Shown here: positions 25,565 to 34,479 of the stretch, piece by piece | How positions within the stretch are numbered: position 1 is the first letter of the stretch | Layout: every line of letters starts with the position of its first letter | Source of the DNA: Candidatus Cybelea sp. | GTDB taxonomy: Bacteria; Vulcanimicrobiota; Vulcanimicrobiia; Vulcanimicrobiales; Vulcanimicrobiaceae | Direction: 5' to 3' | Assembly (NCBI GenBank): GCA_036489315.1 | Contig: DASXFZ010000001.1 | Location: 36,598-100,597, forward strand | Length of the DNA stretch: 64,000 nt | Translations under genes and position numbers: made by a program | The notes under the pieces: model-generated | Told to the model about the DNA's origin: nothing | Seen by the model: the letters and a program-made list of their open reading frames with translations, nothing else | Database searches by the model: none

Positions 25565-27688
25565 CTATGCGACGCGCGGCTCGACGAGCACGACGATGGG
25601 CTCGCCGGCCGCACAGCCCTGCAGCTCTTCGGCGGCGAGCGCAACCGCTTGCTCTACGCTCGTCAATCCGTCGAAGACCGCAACGCGCGAATGCCGGAGC
25701 AGATAGAGCGCCGGTAGGGCGCGGCCGACGTCGCCGAATTGCGTCGCGCCTTCGACGACCTCGCGCAGGTGCGGCTCCAGCTCGGCGACCGTCGTCGTCG
25801 TCAGCTCGTAGTCGGTGACCGCAAGGCGGATGACGCCGTGATCGTCGACGGCGCGAAGCCGGCGCCGTTTGCGTTCGGTGTGAACGTAACCGCTCAACTC
25901 GCCGGTTAGCGACACCGGTTCGAGCGCGCTCGCCTCGCACGCCAGCGATTGCGCGGCGATCGCGCGACGCTCCTCCGGCGTGCAGCCGGCGCCGGCGGCC
26001 GCCTCCACAAGCGCGGTGGCGCCGGAGGCGGTCGCGGTGACGCGGCTGCGCTGTGAGTCGATCTCGACTTCAACGACGACGCGGTCGGGAGCGGCGCCGG
26101 CGGCGATCACTCGATCGGCCGCCTCGCGGCGAATGCTCGCGATCTCCTCGGGCGTCGGTGAGGGAATCGTCCGTTCGACGACGTCGCGCACGAGCGCGAG
26201 CGCTACGCCGATCGGCGCGATGACCTCCGCGTCTCGCGCAATGCGATGGGGAAGCTGCATCGCTTCTGCGAGCGCCGGCACGAGCGCGCCACACCCGCCG
26301 CCGCCACCGACGATGACGAGCCGCTGCGGATCGAGCGAGTAGTCGGCAATCAGTGCGCCCAGCGCCGCGCGAAGCTTTGCGACGCCCAGCTCGATCGTGC
26401 GCTTCGCTAGCGAAAGCGCATCGCCGCCGAGATGCTCCGCGAGCAGCTCGAACGCGCGCCGTGCCGAGCGTTCGTTGCCCCGCGCAAACGCGCCCGCCGG
26501 CACGAAGCCGGCAGCATTTGCCGCGCAGGTTACCGTCGGCGCGATGCGAGTTCCGTTTCGCGCGACGAGCACGGCGTAATCGGTACGATCCTGCGGCGTC
26601 GGTGCAACGAGCTCGACGCGTGACCCCTCGAGCAGCTCCGGTTCGACGAAAGACGCATAGAGGCAGCCGGCAATATGGGCGCTGCGCGGCCCGACGTCGG
26701 AGAGGCTCGCCTCGTTGACGCGCAGCATGCTGCCGCCTCCGATGCCGAGCGTGCGCACGTCGAGCGTGCGCAGCATCGTCCGGTGGCCGCCGATCCTCGC
26801 GGGCTGCATCTGCGGCCGCCCCTGCACGATGGCCGAGCAATCCGAGCTCGTGCCGCCGACCTCGACGAAAATTCCGTCGCTCAAGCGTTCGTAGAGCAGC
26901 GCCCCGGCGATGCCGGCGGCCGGACCGGAGAGCAGCGTAAGAATTGGGCGGCGCTCGATCTCCCGAACGTCCATGACGCCGCCGTCGCTGCGCATCACCA
27001 TCAGCGGCGCGGGGATCGCGGCGCGCTCGACGGCACTCGCGGTCATTCGCGCGGTGCGCAGCATCTTCGGCAAGATGGCGGCGTTGAGCGCCGCCGTGCG
27101 CGTGCGAGATCGCAGCCCGTACGTGGAGCTGACGTCGTGCCCGCTCGTCGCTTCGATGCCGCGCTCGCGCGCATAATCGATCGCTTCCGACTCGCGTTCC
27201 GGCCGGTCGACGCCGAAGCTGCGACTCGCCGCCAGCGCTCGCGTGCCGCCGTCGATCAGGCGATCGATTCCGGCACGCACGGCTGTATCGTCTTGCGCGT
27301 TTGCGAATTCGAACGCCGGCGCAAACGTGACCCCTGAGGCGAGCGCCATCGGCGCGAAACGCATTTGCCGGCGTGCCGGCCACGAGAAACCGTCGAGCAA
27401 TCCCAGAACGCCGACCGATGCGAGGTCGCCTTCCAAGAGCGCGTTGGTCGCCTGCGTCGTCGAGTGCGCGATGAAGGCCACCGAACTCGCGTCGACGCCC
27501 GTCCGCTCGAGCAATCGCTCGATGCCGGCGACGATGCCCTCCGCAACTCCGCCGGCAGCGTCGTGGGTCGTTGGAATCTTGACGCGCGCGACCAGTGCGC
27601 GCGTCGCCGCGTCGACGGCAACCACGTCGGTAAACGTTCCGCCGACGTCGATCCCGACGCGCAGACGCTGCGCCGGAGCGCCGGCCAT
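25565..27688 (-). CDS. Hydantoinase/oxoprolinase A-type protein
   Basis: The 707-residue protein has the HyuA layout: an actin-like ATP loop RVGIDVGGTFTDVVAVD at residues 9-25, IAHSTTQATNALLEG near 75, MRSDGGVMDVREIERRPILTLLSGPAAGIAGA near 230-260, VGGTSSDC near 277, and LGIGGGSM near 312. These ATP-dependent enzymes open hydantoins, 5-oxoproline or acetone-type substrates, usually with a HyuB partner encoded next door. No HyuB is in the window. The ATG overlaps the methyltransferase stop by one base, so it ends the hexosaminidase-led operon. Confidence 0.88.
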   Translation of the reverse strand: MAGAPAQRLRVGIDVGGTFTDVVAVDAATRALVARVKIPTTHDAAGGVAEGIVAGIERLLERTGVDASSVAFIAHSTTQATNALLEGDLASVGVLGLLDGFSWPARRQMRFAPMALASGVTFAPAFEFANAQDDTAVRAGIDRLIDGGTRALAASRSFGVDRPERESEAIDYARERGIEATSGHDVSSTYGLRSRTRTAALNAAILPKMLRTARMTASAVERAAIPAPLMVMRSDGGVMDVREIERRPILTLLSGPAAGIAGALLYERLSDGIFVEVGGTSSDCSAIVQGRPQMQPARIGGHRTMLRTLDVRTLGIGGGSMLRVNEASLSDVGPRSAHIAGCLYASFVEPELLEGSRVELVAPTPQDRTDYAVLVARNGTRIAPTVTCAANAAGFVPAGAFARGNERSARRAFELLAEHLGGDALSLAKRTIELGVAKLRAALGALIADYSLDPQRLVIVGGGGGCGALVPALAEAMQLPHRIARDAEVIAPIGVALALVRDVVERTIPSPTPEEIASIRREAADRVIAAGAAPDRVVVEVEIDSQRSRVTATASGATALVEAAAGAGCTPEERRAIAAQSLACEASALEPVSLTGELSGYVHTERKRRRLRAVDDHGVIRLAVTDYELTTTTVAELEPHLREVVEGATQFGDVGRALPALYLLRHSRVAVFDGLTSVEQAVALAAEELQGCAAGEPIVVLVEPRVA

Positions 27689-28428
27689 CAGATCAATGCA
27701 GCCGTCACGACGTGCGCGACCATCTGCATCGTTACGCCGCCGTCGTGCTGGTGTTCGTCAAAGAGCGCGTGCAGGTCGCGGCGCAGCGCATCGGCTCGTT
27801 CGCCGGAGGCCGGCAGATATGAGGACGAAGCCGCACGGCCCAACAGCCCTTCGCGGTCGAGCGGCTGGTCGAAGTACGCCGCGGAGCGAGCGATTCGGGC
27901 ACCAGGGAAGCGCGAAAAAGCCTCAAGTCCGCGCGCGCGAAGCGCTTCGGTATCGTCGGTTGCGTAGGCGCGCACGACGTCGCCGTAGGCTTTCGTGAAC
28001 GGATCGCGTTCGTCGCGCTCGTACTGCAGAATTGCGACGCGCCGGCGCGCGATTCGGGCGAGTTCGAGCATCGCCTGCGGCGTAGCAAACCAGTGAAAGG
28101 CCTGACAGACCACGACGATGTCGACGCTCTTGTCGGGAAGCCCGGTTTGCTGCGCGTTTCCTTCGCGCCACTCGACGTTGGGGTGAGGCTGGGCCTGCGC
28201 GCGCATGCGCTCGTTGGGCTCGACGGCAATGACCTTTGCGCCGCGCTGCGCGAAGAGGCGCGACGAGATACCCGTACCGGCGCCGATGTCGGCGATCGTC
28301 AGCGCGGAAGCGTCGCCGAGGCCTTGCAGCGCTGCCTCGACGGCTTTCGCCGGATAACTCGGGCGAAAGGCGGCGTAGCTCTGCGCGCGCGGGCCGAAGC
28401 GCCGCAGCGAATCGTGCTTATCGGGCAT
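27688..28428 (-). CDS. Class I SAM-dependent methyltransferase
   Basis: The 246-residue protein begins with a region reading RRFGPRAQSYAAFRPSYP, as in UbiE/COQ5-like and trans-aconitate-type methyltransferases. Motif I follows as IADIGAGTGISSRLF near residue 45, the acidic residue is in VIAVEPNERM, and motif IV is VDIVVVCQAFHWFA near 105. The substrate is unknown. It overlaps the transporter stop by 11 bases and is coupled to the HyuA-like gene by TGATG, so it is an integral member of this operon. Confidence 0.88.
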   Translation of the reverse strand: MPDKHDSLRRFGPRAQSYAAFRPSYPAKAVEAALQGLGDASALTIADIGAGTGISSRLFAQRGAKVIAVEPNERMRAQAQPHPNVEWREGNAQQTGLPDKSVDIVVVCQAFHWFATPQAMLELARIARRRVAILQYERDERDPFTKAYGDVVRAYATDDTEALRARGLEAFSRFPGARIARSAAYFDQPLDREGLLGRAASSSYLPASGERADALRRDLHALFDEHQHDGGVTMQMVAHVVTAALI

Positions 28429-30436
28429 CGGCGGCCGGCAGCGCGAAGGGCGGCCCGAGGCTCACGTCGACCGTTCGCCCCGCCCGGACGACTTCAAACG
28501 AGTGCGGCTTGCCGTCGTAGGCGAACTGCTGCGTGCGATACGTGCCATAGAGCCACCATTCCTTACCGTCGACCTTGTTGACGACCTCTCCCGAGCGCAG
28601 CCCGGAGCGGTACGCCGGCCCGCCGGCGCGCACGTAAACGCGCATGTTGCCGTCGATCGTGCGAAAGAATGCATAGAAATACGTCGGCTTGTCGCCGGCT
28701 CGGGCGGCGACTCCCAGCCCGAAAAGATTTTGGCTGCGCACCGGGTCGGCGCGCTGCCAGGCGCGCAGGCGCGCGACGCCCGCGCGGGCGAGGGCCGCCG
28801 CCTCATCCGCGCCGGACCTGGTCGTGACGATCTCGTGGTCGTGCCACTCTCCCACGATCCAGCCGCCGCAGTCTTCCAGACGCAAACCGATATCGAGATC
28901 CTTGCCTTCGATCAGCGCAAACGTCGAGCTCTCGACGCGCAGATAGGCCGCGTAGCGCTTGTTCGTGCAGTCGCTCGAATTCGGATCGTCGCGCATACGG
29001 ACGGGATTATAGCCGTCCGCGCGCAGGGCGGCCGCAGCGGCGTCGGCCGCAATCCCTCCCAGCGCGGTCGCGTCGTCGTCGACCGCGACGCGGCCGCCGG
29101 CCGACGGCGGGGCGTAAAATCCCGCCAGCATCTCGTCCGCTCGTGCAATCGAGGCAACCGGCGCAAACGCCGGTTCTCCGAAGAGCGCGGGCGCCCCAAC
29201 GACGACCAGCAGCGTGCCGAGCAGCGCAACCGCTACTTGATATGGCAGCGTGCGCCGGGTGATCGTCGCGATCGGCACGCCGGTGAAGTTCGCGACCCAG
29301 ACGTTGGCCGTATTCGTGGGATCGCAGACGTTCTGAACTTGCACCACCGCCATGATCGCCGCAACGAGCACGACCGGCGGCAAGACGTGCGACGTCAGCA
29401 ATACGGTGAAGATCGCGATTCCGACGCCGAAGGGATTGAGCGGCCCGCGATAGAGCGCGAGCGGGCTGGCCGCACCGAAGACGAGGACGAATGCGAGCGG
29501 ATTGCGCAGCCAGTCGCCGGCGACGAGCGGGCGCAGTGCCGCTGCAAACTGCGGCTGCTGCGTCGCGACCAGCAGCATGCCGATGCCCATGAACAGCAAG
29601 ACCGCGGGCGCCACGTCCTCGACGCCCCGAATCGCCGAGGCGACGAGCCGCTGCACCGCGATCGCGGGCCGGGTTATCAGCACGCCGAAGACCGCAGCGA
29701 CGAGAAATGCAACCGCCGCCTCCATATGCAGCGCGTAGTACAGAAAGAGGGGAACCAGCGGCGTTACCAGCGCGACGGCGGGAACGTGCTGCGAGTCTCG
29801 CTCGGCTCTGCGACGCACCGCCCAGGCGGCGTACTTTCGCTCCCGGCGAAACGAGACGGCCGCGTAGACGAGCAGCGCGAGAGCGTCGACGACCGCGAGC
29901 GCAACCGCATAGGCAAAGAGCTGCTCGCGCGAAACCGAGAAGAATTTCGTGTAGAACGTCCAGTTCGCGATGTTGAAGATGTAGCCGAGCGCAAAGCCCA
30001 TCAAAAAAAGCGTGGCCGCGATCGTTCGCGGTACGCCGGCCGTCATCATGATCGGCAAGACGATCGAGCCGACCATGATGACTGCGCCGAGGCCCGAGAG
30101 CGAGGTGAAGAGTACCGCGACGACCATACAGAAGCCCAGACTCAAGAGGAACGGCCGCTCCCCGCCGAATTCTGCGGCGAGATTGACGATCGCGCGCGCG
30201 ATTCCGGTCTCGATCGTCACGCGGCCGAGCAGCGCACCGAAGAGAACGGCGACGTAAACCGGCGCGAGCTGCACCGATCCCTGGGTGATGATACCGCCGA
30301 GCGCCCCGGCTGGGACGCCCGCCGCGAGCGACATCAGCATCGCCATGGCGGGAACGGCAATCAGTGCGGGCATCCAGCGCCGGTACATCAGCACCGCGAA
30401 GACGGCGAAAACGAAAAGGATTGCCGCGGCGCTCAG
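28418..30436 (-). CDS. Ion-transporter-superfamily permease fused to a C-terminal soluble PDZ-like domain; likely CTG start
   Basis: Residues 1-430 hold about ten to twelve helices with re-entrant-like loops (SGLGAVIMVGSIVLPIMM and VCDPTNTANVWVANFTG), resembling the CitMHS/GntP/DcuC-type ion transporter superfamily, so an organic anion or sugar acid is a likely cargo. From about 430 to 672 the protein is soluble, with GLRLEDCGGW and a PDZ-like end (AGGPAYRSGLRSGEVVNKVDGK). The first GTG is at 30394, but that would cut into the first helix; a CTG at 30436 overlaps the hexosaminidase stop in CTGA and restores the whole first helix. I favour the CTG start; no ATG, GTG or TTG lies further upstream in frame. 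Confidence 0.75.
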   Translation of the reverse strand: MSAAAILFVFAVFAVLMYRRWMPALIAVPAMAMLMSLAAGVPAGALGGIITQGSVQLAPVYVAVLFGALLGRVTIETGIARAIVNLAAEFGGERPFLLSLGFCMVVAVLFTSLSGLGAVIMVGSIVLPIMMTAGVPRTIAATLFLMGFALGYIFNIANWTFYTKFFSVSREQLFAYAVALAVVDALALLVYAAVSFRRERKYAAWAVRRRAERDSQHVPAVALVTPLVPLFLYYALHMEAAVAFLVAAVFGVLITRPAIAVQRLVASAIRGVEDVAPAVLLFMGIGMLLVATQQPQFAAALRPLVAGDWLRNPLAFVLVFGAASPLALYRGPLNPFGVGIAIFTVLLTSHVLPPVVLVAAIMAVVQVQNVCDPTNTANVWVANFTGVPIATITRRTLPYQVAVALLGTLLVVVGAPALFGEPAFAPVASIARADEMLAGFYAPPSAGGRVAVDDDATALGGIAADAAAAALRADGYNPVRMRDDPNSSDCTNKRYAAYLRVESSTFALIEGKDLDIGLRLEDCGGWIVGEWHDHEIVTTRSGADEAAALARAGVARLRAWQRADPVRSQNLFGLGVAARAGDKPTYFYAFFRTIDGNMRVYVRAGGPAYRSGLRSGEVVNKVDGKEWWLYGTYRTQQFAYDGKPHSFEVVRAGRTVDVSLGPPFALPAADAR

Positions 30437-32379
30437 GGCGACAGGACGCTTTCGAGCGGCGGGAGCGTCTTGGCGGTCACGTATTGCTGCGTCACCCGGT
30501 AGAAGGCGTCGGCGCGATCGATCGCTTTTTGCGCGGCGAGGTGATAGCGCTCCAGGTTACTCGCCAAGTGGCCTTCCCGGCTTTCGTACCGCCACGCGCG
30601 CGCGTAGAGCGGCTCGAGCTCTTCGTAAGCATCCCGCAGCTCCCACATCCAATACTTACACCAGAAAAGATCGCGGACCGTCGTATCGGAGTCGGTTTTT
30701 TCGTGTGCTACGGCATCGGCATACATGGCCCGCACCTCGGCGCCGATCTGGAATTTCCGGGCAAGGGCGTCGTAGCGCCGAGCGGCCAGAGAGATCACGA
30801 ACGCGGCGTTGGAGTGTAAAGGCGGACGTGAGAAGTAACGATTCTGTTCGACCGCTTCGGCCAAGAGGCGGACCTGCCGCAGGTTCGACTTTGCAGCTTG
30901 GCTTGCCGCCGCCGCGTCAAACGGATCGGCCCAAAAGAGCGCGTCCGACTGGCCGTATGTAAGGGGGCTCGGTTCGAGCCGCGCGAGCGCCGCCGACAGG
31001 TCGTTCACGTCGCCGGCGTACGTTGGATCGTCGACGCCGAAGAATGCGTGCGGGAAGGCGCCGGCAAACTGCTCGGGTTTCAGGTCGCCGGGCTCCCACG
31101 CGGCCGCGGCTGCATAGACGACCGGATACCACGTCGCTTCGTAAAGCGTCTCACCATCGTCGTGCCAGACGGTTTGGAAGAGCCCGAGCACATTTTTGGC
31201 CTTTCCCTGATTGATGAAGAGCCGTTCGTTGGCGAGCGCCGTGCCGACCGCCGGAAAGATCTCGTTCCAATTGCTCGCACCCGGCGCGACCATCTGCTGG
31301 AAGCCGCCGCGGGCGATCGTTTCGATAAACGGTGCGAAGGTTTGCTGGGCACCGTAGTGCCAGTTCACGATCACCGCGGTGCGCGGGATCAGCTGCATGA
31401 TCGAGGGGTCGTTTTCGATGCCGTCGTCCCACACCATCATTCGCGCGCCCGACGGCGCGATCAGCCGGTTCATCTCGACGAGGTGCTGCGCGTAAACGTT
31501 CGAGCGGCCTCGTTTTGCGACGTACTCCTGCGTCCGCCCGAGACCCAGCGTCGCCGTCTCGTCGGAACCGATGTGAAAGAACGGCGTGGAACCAACCGCA
31601 GCAAGCTCCTGGGAAACCAGGCGTGACAGATACTCCATCGAAAGCGGCGAGTTCGGCGCGAGAAGAAAGCCGTGCGAAAGCTCGGCAGCATCGGCGTAGC
31701 GCTCGACCCGTAACGTATTGTGCATGTGCGCGAAGCTTTGCTGCTCGACGATCAACGCGACGTGAAAGCGTTTTGCGTAAAGCGACAGCTCCCGGAGCTG
31801 CGCGGGCGTGATGCCGTCGAGCGGGGCCGGCAGGGGATCGGTGGGGCTGAGAAAGACGTGCTCCATATACGGCGAGTAGCCGTTCATTTTAAAGGCAGCG
31901 ATCGTGCGAATGCGCTCTTCGAAGTAGCGCATCGTCGGAAGCGGGCCGCGCGAAACGTCGTCGGAGAGGATGCGCCAGCGCAGTGCCGGCTTGTCGGCGA
32001 TGCGAACGCACGGCATCCTCCACGCCCCATTCGAGCGCTGCGGGAGCTGCGCCAGCGTCATCGCGCCGTAGAAGGCCCCAGCGGCGTCGGCGCTCTCGAT
32101 CGTCGCGCGCCCGCCGGCAATCGTGAGCCGATAGGCCTGCGGGGAGAGCGTCGCGTCTTTGCGCACGAGGATGGTCGCTGCATTCCCGTTGTGAAGGCGC
32201 CCGATCCCCAGCGCCGCCCAGCGTTCGTCGATCTCCGTCCGCGCCGCGCCGTCAAACGAAGCCGCGACCACGCGGGGGACGGCCGAGGCGGAGCATCCGA
32301 CGTCCTCGACGCTCTGCGGGCGGGGCAGGAGATGCAGCGACGTCGCGAGCGCGGCTGCAAACAAGAGCCCCGGGTGCAT
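30433..32379 (-). CDS. Beta-N-acetylhexosaminidase (GH20)
   Basis: The 648-residue protein has a weak signal peptide (MHPGLLFAAALATSLHLLP), a GH20b-like alpha/beta domain (about 20-125) and a GH20 barrel. The catalytic acid/base pair is D273-E274 in FHIGSDETATLG, preceded by the usual MNGYSPYMEH strand near 165. C-terminal residues 420-648 are helical. It should release terminal GlcNAc or GalNAc from chitin fragments, peptidoglycan or glycoproteins. The ATG at 32379 begins the signal peptide; an ATG at 32424 would add 15 residues. It leads a four-gene overlapping run (transporter, methyltransferase, HyuA-like). Confidence 0.88.
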   Translation of the reverse strand: MHPGLLFAAALATSLHLLPRPQSVEDVGCSASAVPRVVAASFDGAARTEIDERWAALGIGRLHNGNAATILVRKDATLSPQAYRLTIAGGRATIESADAAGAFYGAMTLAQLPQRSNGAWRMPCVRIADKPALRWRILSDDVSRGPLPTMRYFEERIRTIAAFKMNGYSPYMEHVFLSPTDPLPAPLDGITPAQLRELSLYAKRFHVALIVEQQSFAHMHNTLRVERYADAAELSHGFLLAPNSPLSMEYLSRLVSQELAAVGSTPFFHIGSDETATLGLGRTQEYVAKRGRSNVYAQHLVEMNRLIAPSGARMMVWDDGIENDPSIMQLIPRTAVIVNWHYGAQQTFAPFIETIARGGFQQMVAPGASNWNEIFPAVGTALANERLFINQGKAKNVLGLFQTVWHDDGETLYEATWYPVVYAAAAAWEPGDLKPEQFAGAFPHAFFGVDDPTYAGDVNDLSAALARLEPSPLTYGQSDALFWADPFDAAAASQAAKSNLRQVRLLAEAVEQNRYFSRPPLHSNAAFVISLAARRYDALARKFQIGAEVRAMYADAVAHEKTDSDTTVRDLFWCKYWMWELRDAYEELEPLYARAWRYESREGHLASNLERYHLAAQKAIDRADAFYRVTQQYVTAKTLPPLESVLSP

Positions 32380-32441
32380 AGCGCCAGGGTACGACGCCCG
32401 CGCCGCAAGGGCCTCGATACGCATCTGGGAAGATAGAGGGC

Positions 32442-32951
32442 GTGAAGCACGCAGCGGTATGGCCGGCGTACCTCGTCGCGGCAGTCTGTTTTGCGATCGC
32501 GTTGATCTCGTCGGTTGCGAATATCTCGCTGCTCGGGCAGGTGAAGCTGCAGCAGCGCGAACTGGCGACCCTATCCGAGCGCTCGCGGGCGCTCGCGCGG
32601 ACGCTCGCCGACGAGCGAACCGCGCTCTTCGATATGCTGGACAGCCGCACGAAGCACTATACCGTCGGCAACGGCGAGGTCGTGACGCGCGGCGGCCGCA
32701 TCGATCTCGCGCTCCATGCGATGCCCGAACCGCCCCATGGACGCGTCTACCAGGTGTGGACCCGGCCGGTCGGCTCGACCAAGCTTTCGCCGTCGCCGAC
32801 CTTTCTGCCGGACGCGCGCGGGGTCGCACTCGTGATCGTCCCCGCAGACGCCCGCACGACCTCGGAGGTCGCCGTCACGCTCGAGCCGGAAGGGGGCAGC
32901 AAAGAGCCAACGAGCAAACCGCTGATCAGCGTCGCCTTCGGTCCGCAGTAG
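32442..32951 (+). CDS. Membrane-anchored RskA C-terminal-domain-like protein without zinc-finger part
   Basis: The 169-residue protein has one N-terminal helix (about 7-30), a coiled-coil-like stretch (LQQRELATLSERSRALARTL) and an extracytoplasmic beta domain with a PPHGRVYQVWTRPVGS segment and AVTLEPEGGSKEPTSKP near the end, the pattern of the anti-sigma-K factor RskA C-terminal domain. The cytoplasmic sigma-binding part is absent and no sigma gene is adjacent. GAGGGC precedes the GTG start. It is divergent from the hexosaminidase and four bases ahead of the GNAT gene. Confidence 0.78.
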   Translation: MKHAAVWPAYLVAAVCFAIALISSVANISLLGQVKLQQRELATLSERSRALARTLADERTALFDMLDSRTKHYTVGNGEVVTRGGRIDLALHAMPEPPHGRVYQVWTRPVGSTKLSPSPTFLPDARGVALVIVPADARTTSEVAVTLEPEGGSKEPTSKPLISVAFGPQ

Positions 32952-32955
32952 CTCG

Positions 32956-33768
32956 ATGCGCGTAGAGCCGGTCTCCGCCGCGTCGCAGCGCGCGGTGCTC
33001 GAGTATCTCGACCGCGCCCCGTACGATAACGTCTTTATCAGCCACATTCTCTCGCACGACGCGTCGTACGCGTCCAAGCACGTCGACGCGATCTTCGACG
33101 ACCACGGCGTTGCGGGCGTCGTCTATCATGGCCGCCACATCGTGATCGCCGCTGAAATGTCTGCGGTTCCCACACTGGCGGCGAGCCTGCCGCGCCACAT
33201 CAACGCGCGGATGATCATCGGACCGCGCGAGGCCGTGATCGAGCTTTGGAGACTCGTGGGGGAACGCTACGTTCGCCCGCGCTTGGTGCGCGACCGTCAG
33301 CTCGTCATGATGGTGGATCGCGCGCGTTTGCTGCCGGGCGGCCGCAGCGTTACCGTGCGGCACGCGCGACTCGACGAGTGGCGCACCGTCGCCGACGGAT
33401 CGGCCGAGATGATCCAGCAAGAGCTCGAATACGATCCCCGGCGCGGCATGCCGAACTTCGACGTCGGCGTCAGGCAGATGATCGAGCGGAAACTCTGGTG
33501 GGTCGGTCTCTCCGAGGGGAAGCTCTGTTTCTTTTGCCACATCGGACCGTGGTCGAGCCGGACGCTGCAGCTGCAAGGGATTTGGACGCCGCAGCCGCTT
33601 CGCGGCCGCGGACTCGCGGCCGCCTCACTCTCGGCGATTTGCGCTCGACTGCTCGAAGCATCGCCCACGATCTCGCTGTACGTCAACGATTTCAACGACG
33701 CGGCGATCGCACTATACCGTCGCGTCGGTTTCGAACACGTCGGCGACTTTCAGACGATCCTTTTTTAG
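32956..33768 (+). CDS. GNAT acetyltransferase with N-terminal DUF4081-like domain
   Basis: The 270-residue protein has an N-terminal half like DUF4081 (LDRAPYDNVFISHIL, AARMIIGPREAV-type strand) and a C-terminal GNAT domain from about residue 135, with the acetyl-CoA loop PLRGRGLAAASLSAI near 215 and the typical end LYVNDFNDAAIALYRRVGFEHVG. The substrate is unknown. It follows the RskA-like gene closely and is convergent with the 56-aa membrane protein gene. Confidence 0.88.
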   Translation: MRVEPVSAASQRAVLEYLDRAPYDNVFISHILSHDASYASKHVDAIFDDHGVAGVVYHGRHIVIAAEMSAVPTLAASLPRHINARMIIGPREAVIELWRLVGERYVRPRLVRDRQLVMMVDRARLLPGGRSVTVRHARLDEWRTVADGSAEMIQQELEYDPRRGMPNFDVGVRQMIERKLWWVGLSEGKLCFFCHIGPWSSRTLQLQGIWTPQPLRGRGLAAASLSAICARLLEASPTISLYVNDFNDAAIALYRRVGFEHVGDFQTILF

Positions 33769-33778
33769 AGTCTCGCTT

Positions 33779-33949
33779 TTAGAGCCTCTCTTTGAGGTTG
33801 CTGATGCCGCCTTCGACGGCTTGCTCCGTCTTCGTAAAGAGGCCGACGATCCAGCGAATCGTCGCGTAAAGGCCGATCGCCGCAAAGATGAAGACGATGA
33901 GGAAGAGCCACCCCGCGGTCTCAGCCAGACGTACGAGTGCATGTTCCAT
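33779..33949 (-). CDS. 56-aa single-helix membrane protein
   Basis: An ATG at 33949 opens a short frame ending TAA at 33779. It encodes MEHALVRLAETAGW, a hydrophobic helix WLFLIVFIFAAIGLYATIRW (residues 14-33) and an amphipathic acidic/basic tail TKTEQAVEGGISNLKERL. A helix followed by a charged tail is plausible for a real microprotein, and no other gene occupies the space. The stop lies 11 bases after the convergent GNAT stop. The function is unknown. It is too short for many gene callers, so check for homologues. Confidence 0.6.
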   Translation of the reverse strand: MEHALVRLAETAGWLFLIVFIFAAIGLYATIRWIVGLFTKTEQAVEGGISNLKERL

Positions 33950-33973
33950 GCGAACTTTACCCCGCGCTCGAAC

Positions 33974-34375
33974 CTAGAGATCTCCGCAAGCCACGTAGTC
34001 CTTGAGGTCGCTTGCCGATTTGTGAACGTTTACCGCGAGACCGCCTGCCGTTAACGTTGCGATCGACACATCGACGGTTGTTTCGGAGATTCCGTTCACT
34101 ACCGAAGTCAGCGGGTACTTTGGCACCGGATTGAGGTGGCTGCACGAGCCGGCGTGAATGTGGGCCGGCTCCGCGGTGGCGGGAGCTCCGAGCAGGTGAA
34201 CCTCCACTACCGTCTTCGAGCCGCGTGGTTTGAGTGCGATGGTTCCGTGTTGCCCGGAGCCGTTTTGGGCATCGATCGCAAAGACTTTACCACCGGAGTT
34301 GTCGGAGGCGGCGGCGGGACCGGCGATAAGGAAGCTTGCGAGCGCTAAAGCGGAACAAATGAGTGCGTACTTCAT
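33974..34375 (-). CDS. Small secreted CHRD-like protein, copy 2
   Basis: The 133-residue protein has a signal peptide (about 1-24, ending AAAS) and the same domain as the protein at 5553-5966. Shared elements are QNGSG...GT, PAHIHAGSC near residue 72, PLTSVVNG, AVNVHKSASDL and YVACGDL. The ATG at 34375 starts the signal peptide; the frame runs open to 34474 but the added residues look like shadow. It is divergent from the yceI-like gene, and its promoter should lie in the 104-base gap. Confidence 0.78.
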   Translation of the reverse strand: MKYALICSALALASFLIAGPAAASDNSGGKVFAIDAQNGSGQHGTIALKPRGSKTVVEVHLLGAPATAEPAHIHAGSCSHLNPVPKYPLTSVVNGISETTVDVSIATLTAGGLAVNVHKSASDLKDYVACGDL

Positions 34376-34479
34376 ACGGCTTTTGTACCCGCTGGGATGA
34401 GCCGCCAAGCGGGCTCTCGTCCTGAGTTTCAAGGCCGGCTGCACGAAAGATTTGGCCGCAAAACCGCGAAACAATTCTT

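Noticed and set aside
28502..30502. 666-codon plus-strand frame opposite the transporter gene
   Set aside because: Composition is Arg/Asp-rich antisense shadow, and the minus strand gives a clear membrane protein in an overlapping operon.
33712..33942. 76-codon minus-strand frame with a serine run
   Set aside because: It is a shifted frame over the 56-aa membrane protein, which reads as a proper helix plus charged tail.
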